Shown: positions 43,073-52,845, counted from the first letter of the stretch. The stretch: DNA of 64,000 nt from Vombatus ursinus (GCF_900497805.2 NW_020954548.1:7675302-7739301); one strand, 5' to 3'. Program-made: numbers and translations. Notes: generated from the sequence alone by a model not told the origin.

Positions 43073-44115
43073 CCAACTGTTGACTAACTCCTGGCCATTA
43101 GTCCTATGCAGAACTGGGAATGAAATGGTCCAAAATAGTAGAATGGCCCAAACAATTTTTTTTCTAATACAAGAGGATATTTGTGGTTCTTTATAGTTCC
43201 TTGCTTTGCAAGTGTCAAGGTTCTCCTTCACTCTCCTCTTGAAGGAAGTGTATGCTCAAGACTTCCGGATGCAATCCCAGCAGCAGGGCTTGTATAACCT
43301 TCTGAGTGATTATGGCTTGTGACAACTTTCAGTACAGCCATGGGTCCTACGCCATAGGTTTAGTGGAACTGCTGAGTAAATAAAGAAGCAAGAACAAGCG
43401 ATCCCATAAACACCTGAATTTTACCCTGGTGTTTATTGATGCCAGCCATATCACTTCTCACATACTCCAGATGCTGCCAAAAGGATATTGCTTAATAATA
43501 ATGCCTTTCTGGATTACCAGGGAATAAAAATGTCTGAGGCACAGGTGAGGCTGCCTAGCCTCTTGGCTATAAACGCCAATAAAGAGCATCGGAGTGACTC
43601 ATGCCGAAGGCTCTTCTTCTGCAGACTTGTTACACAAGTCTGCCATTGCGACGAGGAGGGGGAAAACTACCCATGTGAATGTTCCATCAGTTTATTGGGT
43701 CATCTGTTCAGCAGATGATGCTGCCTGGTGTAGGACCGCTGTGGGCTTAACTGCCTCCTGCTTTGCTTCCTTGGGGCCAAATCTTGCCTTTAGTTTAATT
43801 CCTCCTAATAGGGCAACTTAGTCAGAGTCCAAAAGAGAATGAGAATAGGACCTGAGAAGCTGCTTTCGTGGGCACGGATATGCATCCCAACAGGGCAATG
43901 GGTGGAGTATATAAAACAGCCCTGCCAGTAAGGAAGCTGTTGAGTGTCTGTCCTCTTGACTCTCGCTACAGACTTCCTCTTACTGCCTTATTCACACGCT
44001 CAGTGGTGGGGCCAGGCCAACTGCCTACCCCAATGGGCAGCTGTCCTTCAAACCTTCTGATTTCTTAGCAAAATTGCTAGGAATTAGGGGATTGCAACTC
44101 CTACCACTGACAGTG
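43073..44115. other. Unassigned unique segment, about 1 kb
   Basis: No repeat recognised. It has more GC than its surroundings, a perfect 23-bp palindrome and a TATA box (next entry). Frames of 65-76 codons (43488-43868) have no known motif. Candidate regulatory DNA or an unrecognised old LTR. Confidence 0.35.
43621..43950 (+). promoter_or_regulatory. Possible promoter: palindrome and TATA box
   Basis: GCAGACTTGTTACACAAGTCTGC (43621-43643) is written here as arms GCAGACTTGT and ACAAGTCTGC around TAC, a perfect inverted repeat shaped like a nuclear-receptor site. A TATATAAAA box lies at 43908-43916, about 270 bases downstream, with a pyrimidine-rich stretch (TGTCTGTCCTCTTGACTCTC) 30-50 bases after it. 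Inference only, since no downstream gene is visible. Confidence 0.25.
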
Positions 44116-44600
44116 GCTTCAGCAAATGAGATATTTATAAAGCTCTTAGCATAGTGCCAGACACATAGTAGACACTATATAAATGCTTATCCCCTTTCTC
44201 TTTCCTTTTCTCCATCAAACAAATTAGCAACTGATGTCACTTGCTTCCAGAAAAAATAGTGACCAAGAAATCATGTTACGTTATAACCCATACCCTATCT
44301 CCCCTAGTCCATTATAAGTAATTCAATTCAGTTTAACAGTCATTTATTAAGTATCCACTATGTGCAAGACACCATACTAGGAGCTGGAGAAATAAAGAGC
44401 CAAAAGCAAAACATTTCCTGCCCTTAAGAAGCTTGCACTCCACTGGATAAATTGTTCTATACAAAGGTCAAGAGGCAACTTGAAGTTCCTTGAAAGTTGG
44501 GATTGTTTGATTCATTCCATTTGCATCCTTAGTGCTTAGCGCAGTGTTTGCCCACTATATGGGCACTTAATAAATATTGATTAATTGATTGATTGATTGA
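44116..44600. mobile_element. MIR tip and a facing pair of L2 tails
   Basis: MIR 3' tip (44120-44200, AGTGCCAGACACATAGTAGA). Minus L2 end (44320-44450, GTCATTTATTAAGTATCCAC, AAGAAGCTTGCACTCC). Plus L2 tail (44480-44600, GGGCACTTAATAAATATTGA, ATTGATTGATTGATTG). Confidence 0.7.
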
Positions 44601-44939
44601 ATTGATTCCCAGACCTTTTGCCTAGTGCTAAAAATGTGAGAAGAATAAGTTACCAACACATTTTCAGATCTCTAAATGAGAAACTACCTCTTCCATCACA
44701 ACCACATCCTGAACTGATTAATCTAATAAAGAGCAGAGGTATGTCTTTCAGAATGAGTTTGATCTTCACCGAATCACTTGGACCGTGATCCTCCAACAAA
44801 ATAGGAATTGTGTGTCATCAGAAGTATAGGATTACACATTATTCACCCTTGGTATTTCAAAGCTTTCAACCAGGCCAGTACTTCAAGGTCCTATGACTTC
44901 ATCAATAAGAATTCTGCCTCCACTCTCTCAGATTATAAC
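44601..44939. other. Unassigned sequence
   Basis: Nothing recognised. Ends with the ATTATAAC target duplication of the hAT element. Confidence 0.3.
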
Positions 44940-45308
44940 CAATGGTGTTCTAGAGCCGGCTCAGACCAGCTCCTGAGAGCCACTGTTAAATTTCCAGTGT
45001 AAGTATTTACACTTCAGAAATTGGCAAGAACTATAAGGTCTTGATTTATTGTTTTGTTGGTTTCTAGACTAAAGACAGTGATGGAAAAAATGTTAATAAT
45101 GCTGATTACATTTAGAAGTATATCATGCCTACTTTTTTAGGTGGGGGGTGAAGCAATTGGGGTTAAGTGACTCGCCCAAAGTCACACGGCTAGTGAGTAT
45201 TATGTGACTTAGGCCAGATTTGAACTCAGGTCCTCCTGACTCCAGGGCCTACAGTTTTTGTTTTTTTTTCAGAGAGCCAGTTGTTGAACACTTGCTGGCA
45301 CACTACTG
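44940..45308 (+). mobile_element. Non-autonomous hAT element, copy 2 (with nested SINE)
   Basis: Starts CAATGGTGTTCTAGAGCCGG and ends GCTGGCACACTACTG. The terminal repeats agree in CAnTnGTGTnC. Exact 8-bp target duplication ATTATAAC (44932-44939, 45309-45316), the hAT signature. No transposase frame. A 114-bp SINE insertion inflates its length. Confidence 0.92.
45133..45246 (-). mobile_element. WSINE1-like SINE fragment nested in hAT
   Basis: T-run, GCAATTGGGGTTAAGTGACT, TCACACGGCTAGTGAGTATT, CAGGTCCTCCTGACTCCAGG. Truncated before the tRNA head. GCCTAC occurs on both sides (45127-45132, 45247-45252), a possible short target duplication. Confidence 0.85.
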
Positions 45309-45544
45309 ATTATAACCACTCCTGTGCTTTAATAGATGATATTCATGAGTTTCAGTGGATGAAAACATTCATCCTAAAAGCTGATAGGAATAAACCTACC
45401 AAATATACGTAGAATAGAGATCTGACAGTAAATAGACTATCTCTTACTGAGCCCATAATCAATGCTTTTCCATCTTGGTAGGACTTGCATAGTCATGCTC
45501 TATTAGCACAGTGTTTGAGAACCCAGGGTTACCTCTGACATGAG
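45309..45544. other. Unassigned sequence
   Basis: Nothing recognised. Confidence 0.3.
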
Positions 45545-45835
45545 GCATCAGAGAATTTTAATGAATGATAATAATAATAGGCATTTAACGGTATTTTAAA
45601 GCATACAAAGAACTTTACATAGATTATCTTATTTTAGTCTCACAACCAGGTGAAGTCTACTGATTTACATGAATAAATGAATGGATGAATGAATGAATGA
45701 ATGAATGAATGAAAAAGCATTTGTTATGTATTTCAGTGTACAAAGCACTGTGTTAAGTGATAGGGTTGTAAGACTACGAATAAAAAATCTGAGAGATCCC
45801 TGCCCTCAAGAAGCTCACACTCTAATGGGTGGGGT
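45545..45835 (-). mobile_element. MIR relic, (GAAT)n and L2 3' end
   Basis: MIR minus (45545-45660, CTCACAACCAGGTGAAGTCT), tetranucleotide (GAAT)n at 45671-45712, then minus L2 (GTACAAAGCACTGTGTTAAG, CCCTGCCCTCAAGAAGCTCA). The microsatellite is the expanded L2 tail. Confidence 0.75.
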
Positions 45836-45855
45836 GGGGGGAACCAATCCATATA

Positions 45856-46186
45856 CAGTTATCCTTTCCACATCCCAGAGTTAGGAGTTCAATGCAACCC
45901 TCCTTTCCCCCTTCTGGAAAATCCACGTAAAAACTTTTGGCCCTCTCTTGTACCAGAGAAGAAGTCTGAATTTTTTCTTTTTCTTTTTTCTTGTATGGGG
46001 TATTTACAGTACCTTACTGTAAAATTTGAGTTAACTATTTGGTCATAGGCTCTGTGTCATCTGCTGACCTTCATGTTGTCTGTGGCTTCCACAAAACTCC
46101 CCAAAAATTCCCATCTAATTTCTTATGCTAACCCATGATATATTGAAACCATGATGGGAAAAGTTGCAATGTGGAAGGGATAATTG
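45856..46186 (+). mobile_element. Tc1/mariner-type MITE, copy 2
   Basis: 331 bp with termini CAGTTATCCTTTCCACATC and ATGTGGAAGGGATAATTG, flanked by TA on both sides (45854-45855, 46187-46188). The body is inverted relative to 34889-35189 (AGAAGAAGTCTGAATTTTTT; GGTCATAGGCTCTGTGTCAT; AATTTCTTATGCTAACCCAT). Confidence 0.85.
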
Positions 46187-46188
46187 TA

Positions 46189-46491
46189 GGAGGTTCCAGC
46201 TGCAAATTAGATGGCACGTCCCATGGTTCTTAGGGTACAGCAATAAAGCAGATGGTAATGCATCTTCCTTCATTTCATTTCCACTGATAAAATCACATCT
46301 ACATCTGATGTTGAACAATTTGAAAATGCAGAGGATTTTGGTAACAAGTATATATATAGGATGTTTCACTACAAGTCAGTTTTATTCATTGGATTCCTAT
46401 GGTCCTTAGGATACAGGGTCACGCAGAGAATAAGTGAAAGAGATAGAAATTGAGCTCATGTGTTCCTGACTCCAATTCTAGCGCTCTAGAT
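46189..46491 (-). mobile_element. Unassigned sequence then MIR relic
   Basis: 46189-46414 unrecognised. 46415-46490 is a minus MIR end (GAGCTCATGTGTTCCTGACT, AATTCTAGCGCTCTAGAT) into which the next hAT inserted. Confidence 0.5.
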
Positions 46492-47110
46492 CAGTGGTTC
46501 TCAAACTTTTTGGCATCAGGACCCCTTTATACTCTTAAAAATTATTGAAGAACTCAAAGAGCTTTTGTTTATATAGATTATATCAATCATTTGAAAATAT
46601 GTATTTACTAATTCATTTAAAACAACACTAACAAATCCATTATATGTTAACATAACATTTTATGAAAAATAACTATTTCTAAAATATAGTTATTTTTAAA
46701 ATAACTATATTTTACTATGTACATTTTATATGGTATATAAACCATAAACACTATAAAAACACAAAATTCCATCTTTTCATTTATATGAAAAAAACTATAT
46801 TTCTATATCTAAAAAAATTTTGAGAAGAGTGGCTTTTTTTAATATATTTTTGCAGATCTCTTTTATGTCTGACTTAATAGAAGACAGCTGGATTCTCATA
46901 TCTGCTTCTGCATTTAATCTGCTGTGATATGCTCTTTTGGTTGAAATCTATGAAGAAAATCTAGTCTTACATAGATATATAGTTGGGAAAAGAAGTATTT
47001 TAATGTGCAAATAACATTATTATGAAAATATTTTTTATCTTACCAATGCCCCTGAAAGGATCTTTGGGAAAACTAAGGTTCTGTAGACTATGCTTTGAAA
47101 AGACCTTCTG
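46492..47110 (-). mobile_element. hAT transposon relic with transposase C-terminus
   Basis: Left end CAGTGGTTCTCAAACTTTTT, right end diverged (GCTTTGAAAAGACCTTCTG). Flanks CTCTAGAT and CTCTAGCC form an 8-bp target duplication with 6 matches. The minus strand at about 46851-46982 encodes TIYLCKTRFSS, a stop, ISTKRAYHSRLNAEADMRIQ, then LSSIKSDIKEICK. This is the hAT C-terminal dimerisation region (family pattern YLCE..FS...K...RNRLN.E.DMR..LSS..P.I). The rest of the transposase is deleted. It resembles the old mammalian Arthur/Zaphod-type hATs. Confidence 0.85.
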
Positions 47111-47118
47111 CTCTAGCC

Positions 47119-47404
47119 ACGTCTTTAAAATCAGAAAACCCCATTAAAAATAGTGTATTGAATTCCCTTTTGTAGGGGAAACAAATTTTAAGCAATGTGG
47201 CTAAGGTTAGAATGACTGTCAACAGAAACAGAATGGAGAGACTTTACTCCTTACCTATTGCATTATGTGTCTTCCCAATTCAATTCTGCTGTCATTGGAG
47301 ATTGCCTTGTGGAAAGAAGAGGCTATTTCCAGCTTTTCTAAGACATCTTGGCTTCAACAACTGGATAGCGAAGGAGCAGAGCAGAATCTGAGTGGAAAGT
47401 AGTA
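47119..47404. other. Unassigned sequence
   Basis: Nothing recognised. Confidence 0.3.
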
Positions 47405-47550
47405 AGAAGTCATCAAGTCCAACTTGTACCTGAGAGCAATTTCCTCTACAACATCCTTGCTAAGAGATTTCCAGAGTTAGAAAATTAAGTGGCTCTCATG
47501 GCAGCCCATTCACCTTTTGGACAGTTCTAATTATTAGACAGTATTTCTTT
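47405..47550 (+). mobile_element. CR1/L3 LINE 3' region
   Basis: GTCATCAAGTCCAACTTGTA, CTCTACAACATCCTTGCTAA and CACCTTTTGGACAGTTCTAA. Confidence 0.65.
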
Positions 47551-47836
47551 ACATTAAGCTATGGGCAAGCAAACAGCTAAAATATATATTTTCCAAATAT
47601 TTTGGGGTAGAAATTGAAGTAAAACAGTTTTGGGCTGAATGTAAGGAACACTTCCTAATAATTAGTACTATCCAAAGGTGGAACGGGGTATCTTGGTGGT
47701 CAGTAGTTACCCCTGTATTAGAGGTCATCAAGAGAAGGTTGAGATATCAGGAATATAGCAGGCGTAATGCCTCTTCTGATAAGGGCCAGTAGATTATTTC
47801 TAAGGTCTGTTCTAATTCAGATTATGACTCTGTGAT
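47532..47836 (+). repeat. Local duplication, inverted copy of 49398-49702
   Basis: About 91% identical to the reverse complement of 49398-49702 (24 differences in roughly 285 aligned bases by eye, one a single-base gap). Part of the unit is an old minus-strand CR1 piece (CACTTCCTAATAATTAGTAC, ATCCAAAGGTGGAACGGGG). The remainder (CAAATATTTTGGGGTAGAAA) is of no known family. Confidence 0.85.
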
Positions 47837-47889
47837 TCTGCAGTCATTAGCTGCATTCGGGTAAGCGTGGTGTTCAGAATAGGGGAGGG

Positions 47890-48135
47890 AATAGGTAGTT
47901 AAGTGGCACAGTGCTAGACCTGCAGTCAAGATGTCTTTGAGTTCAAATACCATCTCAGACACTTATTAGCTGTGTGAACCTGGGAAAGTCACTTAACTTC
48001 TATTTACCTCAGTATTCTCATCTGCAAAATAGGAATAATAATAGCACCTAAATGCTGCCAGGGTTGTTGCAAGATTAAAATGAAAAAAAATTTTTGTAAA
48101 GTGCTTTGCAATGCTAGTGATTATTATTATTCTCG
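47890..48135 (+). mobile_element. CORE-SINE, long 3' subtype
   Basis: AAGTGGCACAGTGCTAGACC, AGCTGTGTGAACCTGGGAAA, CATCTGCAAAATAGGAATAA and TGTAAAGTGCTTTGCAATGC. Confidence 0.8.
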
Positions 48136-48139
48136 ATGT

Positions 48140-48600
48140 ACTTTTTCTTGGTCAGCTTCCACCTGCAATACTCTGTTTAAATCCAAGGGCAACATTCCTG
48201 GAAGGAAGGACATTGGCAAACTGGAGCAAGTCTAGAAGAAAGCAACTAGGATGGTGAGATGACTGACTATAAATCATTCCAGACTAGACTAGTTAAATCC
48301 ACTGAGAATGTTTAGTCTAGAGATGAGAAGGCTTCTAAAGAGTATGATAGTTAAGTTCTTGGATATTCTTTCTTGATGTAATGTTAAAATAAAAAAAAAA
48401 AAAAAACCTTCTTAACAGAGCTGTGGAGAACTACCATCACTTGCCTCCTGCTGAAAAGATGCCCTTGCCACATTAAGTCTCCAAACAAAAGCTAGATGGC
48501 TGCTCATTGGGATTGTTATAGAGAGATTCCTATTCAGATGTGAATTGAACTTGAGGTTTTCCTAGGTCCCTTCTGGCTGTAAGATTCTATGTGGTTCTAT
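48140..48600 (-). mobile_element. CR1/L3 LINE 3' region, minus strand
   Basis: AGGACATTGGCAAACTGGAG, CAACTAGGATGGTGAGATGA, GTTTAGTCTAGAGATGAGAA and TAGGTCCCTTCTGGCTGTAA. An A-run near 48390-48405 interrupts it. Confidence 0.7.
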
Positions 48601-48730
48601 AAATTTAGTCAATAGGGTGTGGCAAGAGAGCAAAGCTGGGTAGTTCTTGTGTTTGCACTAAGCTTGTATAGTCTTTATTATACTTCTGACCTTGCATTTC
48701 TTTCAATTATTTTATTGATTTTCTAAACTG

Positions 48731-48975
48731 GTGGCACAGTGGATAGAGTGCTAGGCCTGGAATCGGGAAGATTCATCTTCATGAGTTCAAATCTGGCCTC
48801 AAACACTTATTAGCTGTGTGACCTGGGCAAGTCACTTAATCCTATTTGCCTCAGTTTCCTCATCTGTAAAAAGAGCTGGAGAAGGAAATAGCAAACCACT
48901 CCAGTATCTCTGCCAAGAAAACTCCAAAAGGGGTCATGAAGAATCAGATACAGGTAAAAAACAATTAAACAACAT
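48731..48975 (+). mobile_element. Mar1-type SINE
   Basis: GTGGCACAGTGGATAGAGTG through AGCTGGAGAAGGAAATAGCA to the RTE-type end AGGGGTCATGAAGAATCAGA. The first head bases are missing. Confidence 0.9.
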
Positions 48976-49084
48976 GTCTGGGAGATTCATTGTTGCTCTT
49001 GAAGTAATTTCTCTCTTTGGGTTTTTTTAATCACTTTTTTTCTCCTTTATTTATTTACTTTATTTACTTACAGCATTTGTTTAG

Positions 49085-49148
49085 AAGTGGCAACATGTCA
49101 CAGTGAATAGAGGCCCAGCTATGGAGGCAGGATGACCTGGACAACTCA
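49085..49148 (+). mobile_element. CORE-SINE head fragment
   Basis: ATGTCACAGTGAATAGAGGC and AGGCAGGATGACCTGG. Truncated where the duplicated unit begins. Confidence 0.5.
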
Positions 49149-49153
49149 GTTGT

Positions 49154-49702
49154 TTTTGGTACTTGCCTAGATACAAGCACCAAAATGTAAAGTCCATTTT
49201 GCCAGAAAACAATAAGTTCAAGGGATGAAAATGGTCTTGATGATTTTATGTCTATGATAAACCCCACCTTTACTGCCACTCTAATGTTATATTGCCATAG
49301 TCTCTTTCATCCTAGGGACCCAAAGCAATTTTCCAAGAATGCTTCAATAATCCATAGGCCATCTTGGTAAGTTAAATGACCCATAATGGAGCCTGAAATC
49401 ACAGAGTCATAATCTGAATTAGAGCACACCTTAAAAATAATCTGCTGGCCCTTATCAGAAAAGGCATTACCTCTGCTATATCCCTGATACCTCAACCTTC
49501 TCTTGACAACCTCTAATACGAGGGGTAACTACTGACTACCAAGATACCCCATTCCACCTTTGGACAGTACTAATTATTAGGAAGTGTTCCTTATATTCAG
49601 CCCAAATCTGTTTTACTTCAAATTCCACCCCAAAATATTTGGAAGATATATATTTTACCTATTTGTTTGCCCTTAGCTTAATGTAAAGAATATTGTGCTA
49701 AT
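49154..49702 (-). repeat. Composite of two local duplications
   Basis: The left part (49154-49378) is ungapped against 52415-52639 in the same orientation with about 14 differences in 225 bases (about 94%), nearly all transitions. The right part (49398-49702) is the inverse of 47532-47836. The two blocks are separated by only about 20 bases. Read on the minus strand the left block ends TCTAGGCAAGTACCAAAAAC, as if an A-rich 3' end. A 71-codon minus frame (MAVKVGFIIDIKSSRPFSSL) is also present in the 52-kb copy, but no known protein comes to mind. Confidence 0.85.
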
Positions 49703-49984
49703 AGCAAGTATCAGACTACTTCTGATACATGCAGCTGTTTTATCATACACATGTCATTTCAGCTTTTAGTGTCCAAGGCAACTTTCTAAGATTTTCAGTT
49801 CCACACGTGTTGCCAATCTGTCATAGTACTTCTATACAAAATTTGATAAAATCACAGGCCCATATCAATTCAAAATTTATTTGTTCTATTAGGGCCTCTC
49901 CTCAGTTGATATTGTTTGGTGTGTCCATTCTTTTTTCCCCATCTCTCTACTAGTTTTTCTATGAGGTTTTGCTCATGATGAATT
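49703..49984. other. Unassigned AT-rich sequence
   Basis: Nothing recognised. May be more of the element that follows. Confidence 0.3.
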
Positions 49985-50113
49985 AATTTCTATTTATTCT
50001 TATTTGGTGGATACTCGTTTATGCTATTTGATGCTTTTCTTGCTATTTTGAGGTTAATGGAGTGTGAGGTGGGTATAGACACAGCCTCCTACTCAGCCAT
50101 CTTGCTGGAAGCC
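49985..50113 (-). mobile_element. Possible L1 5' UTR end, minus strand
   Basis: On the minus strand it begins GGGGCTTCCAGCAAGATGGC, then TGAGTAGGAGGCTGTG. The AAGATGGC(T/C)GA(G/A)TAGGA phrase is how mammalian L1 5' ends start. The rest of the L1 is absent. Confidence 0.45.
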
Positions 50114-50519
50114 CCTCCGCCCTGGAATCTCAACATTTTCGTTGAAATTACATTGAGATCTGACAGATGGAAATTCAGCAGCAGGTGCCAGAACATTGCC
50201 TGCCAACTGAAACTCTTAAAAAGTTTTATGCTCTGATTAGGATGTTGGCTCCTCTTTCCTTGATCCTCAAAACACAATTCATTCAGTGCCCCTCAGTAGG
50301 AATCCATGGCTGAGTCACTATACCCAATCTCCACTCATTTCTGAAGAGACACTTGGCCCTCTCCTATATACTTGCCCTTCAAGAAGTACTCTATGTGACA
50401 GAAGCTCCTCTACCAGTTTCCATGGGAAGAGTGTCAAAGTGTCAAGGGCTTCAGAAGAATTTGTTTTTTCTCATTGGTTTTTGCTATTTAAAAAAGATGA
50501 AAATGATGATATATGAGCC
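50114..50519. other. Unassigned sequence
   Basis: Nothing recognised. Confidence 0.3.
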
Positions 50520-50655
50520 AGAAGCATTGGTTAAGCACCTGCTATGTACAGAACCCTCTACTAGGCACCGAAAGAGATAAAAAATTTTGGATAAGACATA
50601 GTTCCTGCCCTCATGGGACTTGCAGGCAAGCAATCTATTCTTCAAATAGAATAAA
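50520..50655 (-). mobile_element. L2 LINE 3' end, minus strand
   Basis: GAAGCATTGGTTAAGCACCT, TTCCTGCCCTCATGGGACTT. Confidence 0.7.
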
Positions 50656-51204
50656 ATGAAACACATTACCCCTCTGACTATTATTTACCCATGATCAGTC
50701 TCTGCCAAGATAAGGAAAATCTTAATGTCTTAAGTTACTGAGTAGGTCCTTCCACCAAATAAGCAATCATTAGACAACGCCTGTTACCATGTGTCCAATC
50801 AGAAGGCAGCTGGGGTCAGGGAGGAGAAACCTGTAAGGAGGCATTGAAAATTAAAGCCAATGTAGAAAAAAAAAATGATTCCAAAGTGGTAGCTATTATA
50901 ACATATATGCCACTAAATTCCAGAAGCATGTAAAAGAAAGTGGGAAATATTCTACACCCAATATATATTTCTCATATGACCTTCAGCAAGTCACAACCTT
51001 AAAGGGAATAGATTAGGTGGTCTCTGAGGTCCCTTCTAACACTTATGGCTATGATCATTGGTAAGTCAACAGTTCATCAAAACTCTCCCCCCCCAAAAAA
51101 AATGACAAAATTAAAAGCCCAAACAGCATCCCAAGTCTAAAGCAATATAAGTAAATGAGGGGAATGAACTAAAACACTTTACTCACATATGTAGCAGCAG
51201 TAAA
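50656..51204. other. Mostly unassigned, one MIR tip
   Basis: MIR 3' end (plus) at about 50985-51055 (GATTAGGTGGTCTCTGAGGT, CCCTTCTAACAC). The rest is unrecognised. Confidence 0.4.
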
Positions 51205-51595
51205 CTCAGGATCAGAGGATTTTAGATTTAGAGCTAAAAATGAACTCAAAAATTGTCAACTTCACTCCTTTATTCTATAGATAAACAGGCCCAGGAAGGA
51301 GAAATGACTTTCCCCAAGCCTCACAGGTAATAGATAAAAGAACCAGGATTGGATCCCAGGTCCTTCGACTCCAGATCTGATCAAATCAAGTCAACCTGTT
51401 AACACAGCTGTCCAAAAGCTGAAATAGGTTGCTTCAAGAAGTATTGGGTTTCCTTACGGGAGGTCTTCAAACAGAGGTTAAAGGAACACTTGTCAGGGAT
51501 GCTGACAAACAGAGAATACCGGTTTTAAGACACATTGGACTGGCTTGTCCCTGGGGTCCTTTCAAATCCAAACATATTTTGATAATTAAATAAGA
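51205..51595 (-). mobile_element. MIR then CR1/L3 3' end, minus strand
   Basis: MIR (51205-51385: TTTTAGATTTAGAGCTAAAA, AGGTCCTTCGACTCCAGATC). CR1/L3 (51410-51595: GGTCTTCAAACAGAGGTTAA, CACTTGTCAGGGATGCTGAC). Confidence 0.65.
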
Positions 51596-52414
51596 CATTT
51601 CATCATTGTGTTTTCAACCTGAGTAAGAGATAGCCTTTCTCCACCTTTTTAATGTGAAAAAACTAATTGCTAACTGAAATGCTGAGGAGGGGGTTAATTG
51701 CACTAGGTGCATGTTTTAATTAGTTCCTTGCTAGCTTCGAAGTATTTCCCAGAATCCAATTACCACAGTGCTTTTTGCAGAGAAGAGATCAGAGCTGGAC
51801 TTGCCTGGCTTATTACTCTTCTGAGTGAAGAGCTTCACAAATAACTTCTCTTCCCCAATTAGAGTCTACTGACTCATGTGACTCTGGGATTTTCCCAAAC
51901 TCCTCACCTCCAAGCACTTAGACTCTTACCAGAAATCAATGTGCGATCCAAAGTACCTTTACCACTTCTGTTCAGTGGTCACTGAATGAGGGAATGGATT
52001 GTGTACAGTGCCTTTCAGCAGCTGTCAGAGCCATAAGAACGGTAGAACAGACCCGGCCAAGTTTAGAGGGTGCTTGTGATGCTTGTAGTCTTTCATCAGC
52101 TTACAAATAATAGAAGCTAGCAGCTCTTTAATGAGATTAGTTAAAATAAGAAGGTATCAGATGGTGGGTTGGAGTGAGCTCTTCCCATATGCCACCCTTC
52201 TCCCCAACCTCTTATGAGTTCCACCACACCCCTCAGAGCCAGCAGTGGTCTCACATCAGTGTCGTGGTGTCTATCTCACTCCTATGACCCAAAGTCCTCC
52301 CTTCTTGCCATCAAATGGGGGAGGACTTCCTGCTTCTCACTTCAGACCCAGTTGGGTTTTTTTGTTTCTTTGGTTGGTTGGTTTTGGTTTGTTTTGTTTT
52401 TGTTTTTGTTTTTG
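51596..52414. other. Unique segment, candidate conserved non-coding DNA
   Basis: No repeat seen from 51600 to about 52370. 51650-51780 has several homeobox-like AATTA/TAATT words (CTAATTGCTAAC, GGTTAATTGCAC, TTTTAATTAGTTCC, CCAATTACC). Ends in a GTTTT-rich tract (52350-52418). Confidence 0.35.
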
Positions 52415-52639
52415 TTTTGGTACTTGCCTAGACACAAGCATCAAAATGTAAAGTCCATTTTGCCAGAAAACAATAAGTTCAAGGGATGAAAATGGTCTTG
52501 ATGATTTTATGTCTATGGTAAACCCCACCTTTACTGCCACTCCAATATCATATTGCCACAGCCTCTTTCATCCTAGGCACCCAAAGCAATTTTCCAAGAG
52601 TGCCCCAATAATCCATAGGCCATCTTAGTAAGTTAAGTG
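52415..52639 (-). repeat. Local duplication, copy of 49154-49378
   Basis: On the minus strand it reads as a 225-bp unit followed by an (AAAAC)n tail (complement of the GTTTT tract at 52390-52418), so this copy looks retroposed. Confidence 0.85.
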
Positions 52640-52644
52640 ATGCT

Positions 52645-52845
52645 TAATAGAGTTGGAAAGACCTGCACTCAGATAAAGGTGGTATGACCTTCTTGGCCTC
52701 AGTTTTCTCATCTGAAAAATGGGGTTATTAATGACTGTAATACCTGCCTCATGGTGGTTTTGTGAGGCTCATATGAGATAATATATCACAAAGCAAAATG
52801 CTTTTTAAACTTTGTAATACTATATAAAAATCAGTTATTACTCTT
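52645..52845 (+). mobile_element. MIR SINE, long subtype
   Basis: TTGGCCTCAGTTTTCTCATC, GTGAGGCTCATATGAGATAA and TGCTTTTTAAACTTTGTAAT. Confidence 0.7.

Noticed and set aside
43488-44068. Overlapping 66-76-codon plus frames as a small gene under the TATA box
   Set aside because: Most lie upstream of the TATA box, and none has a recognisable domain.
49064-49279. Shared frame MAVKVGF... also at 52337-52540 as a duplicated small gene
   Set aside because: Both frames are short, run into low-complexity tails, and follow only from the DNA duplication. Substitutions are spread without codon bias as far as I can see.
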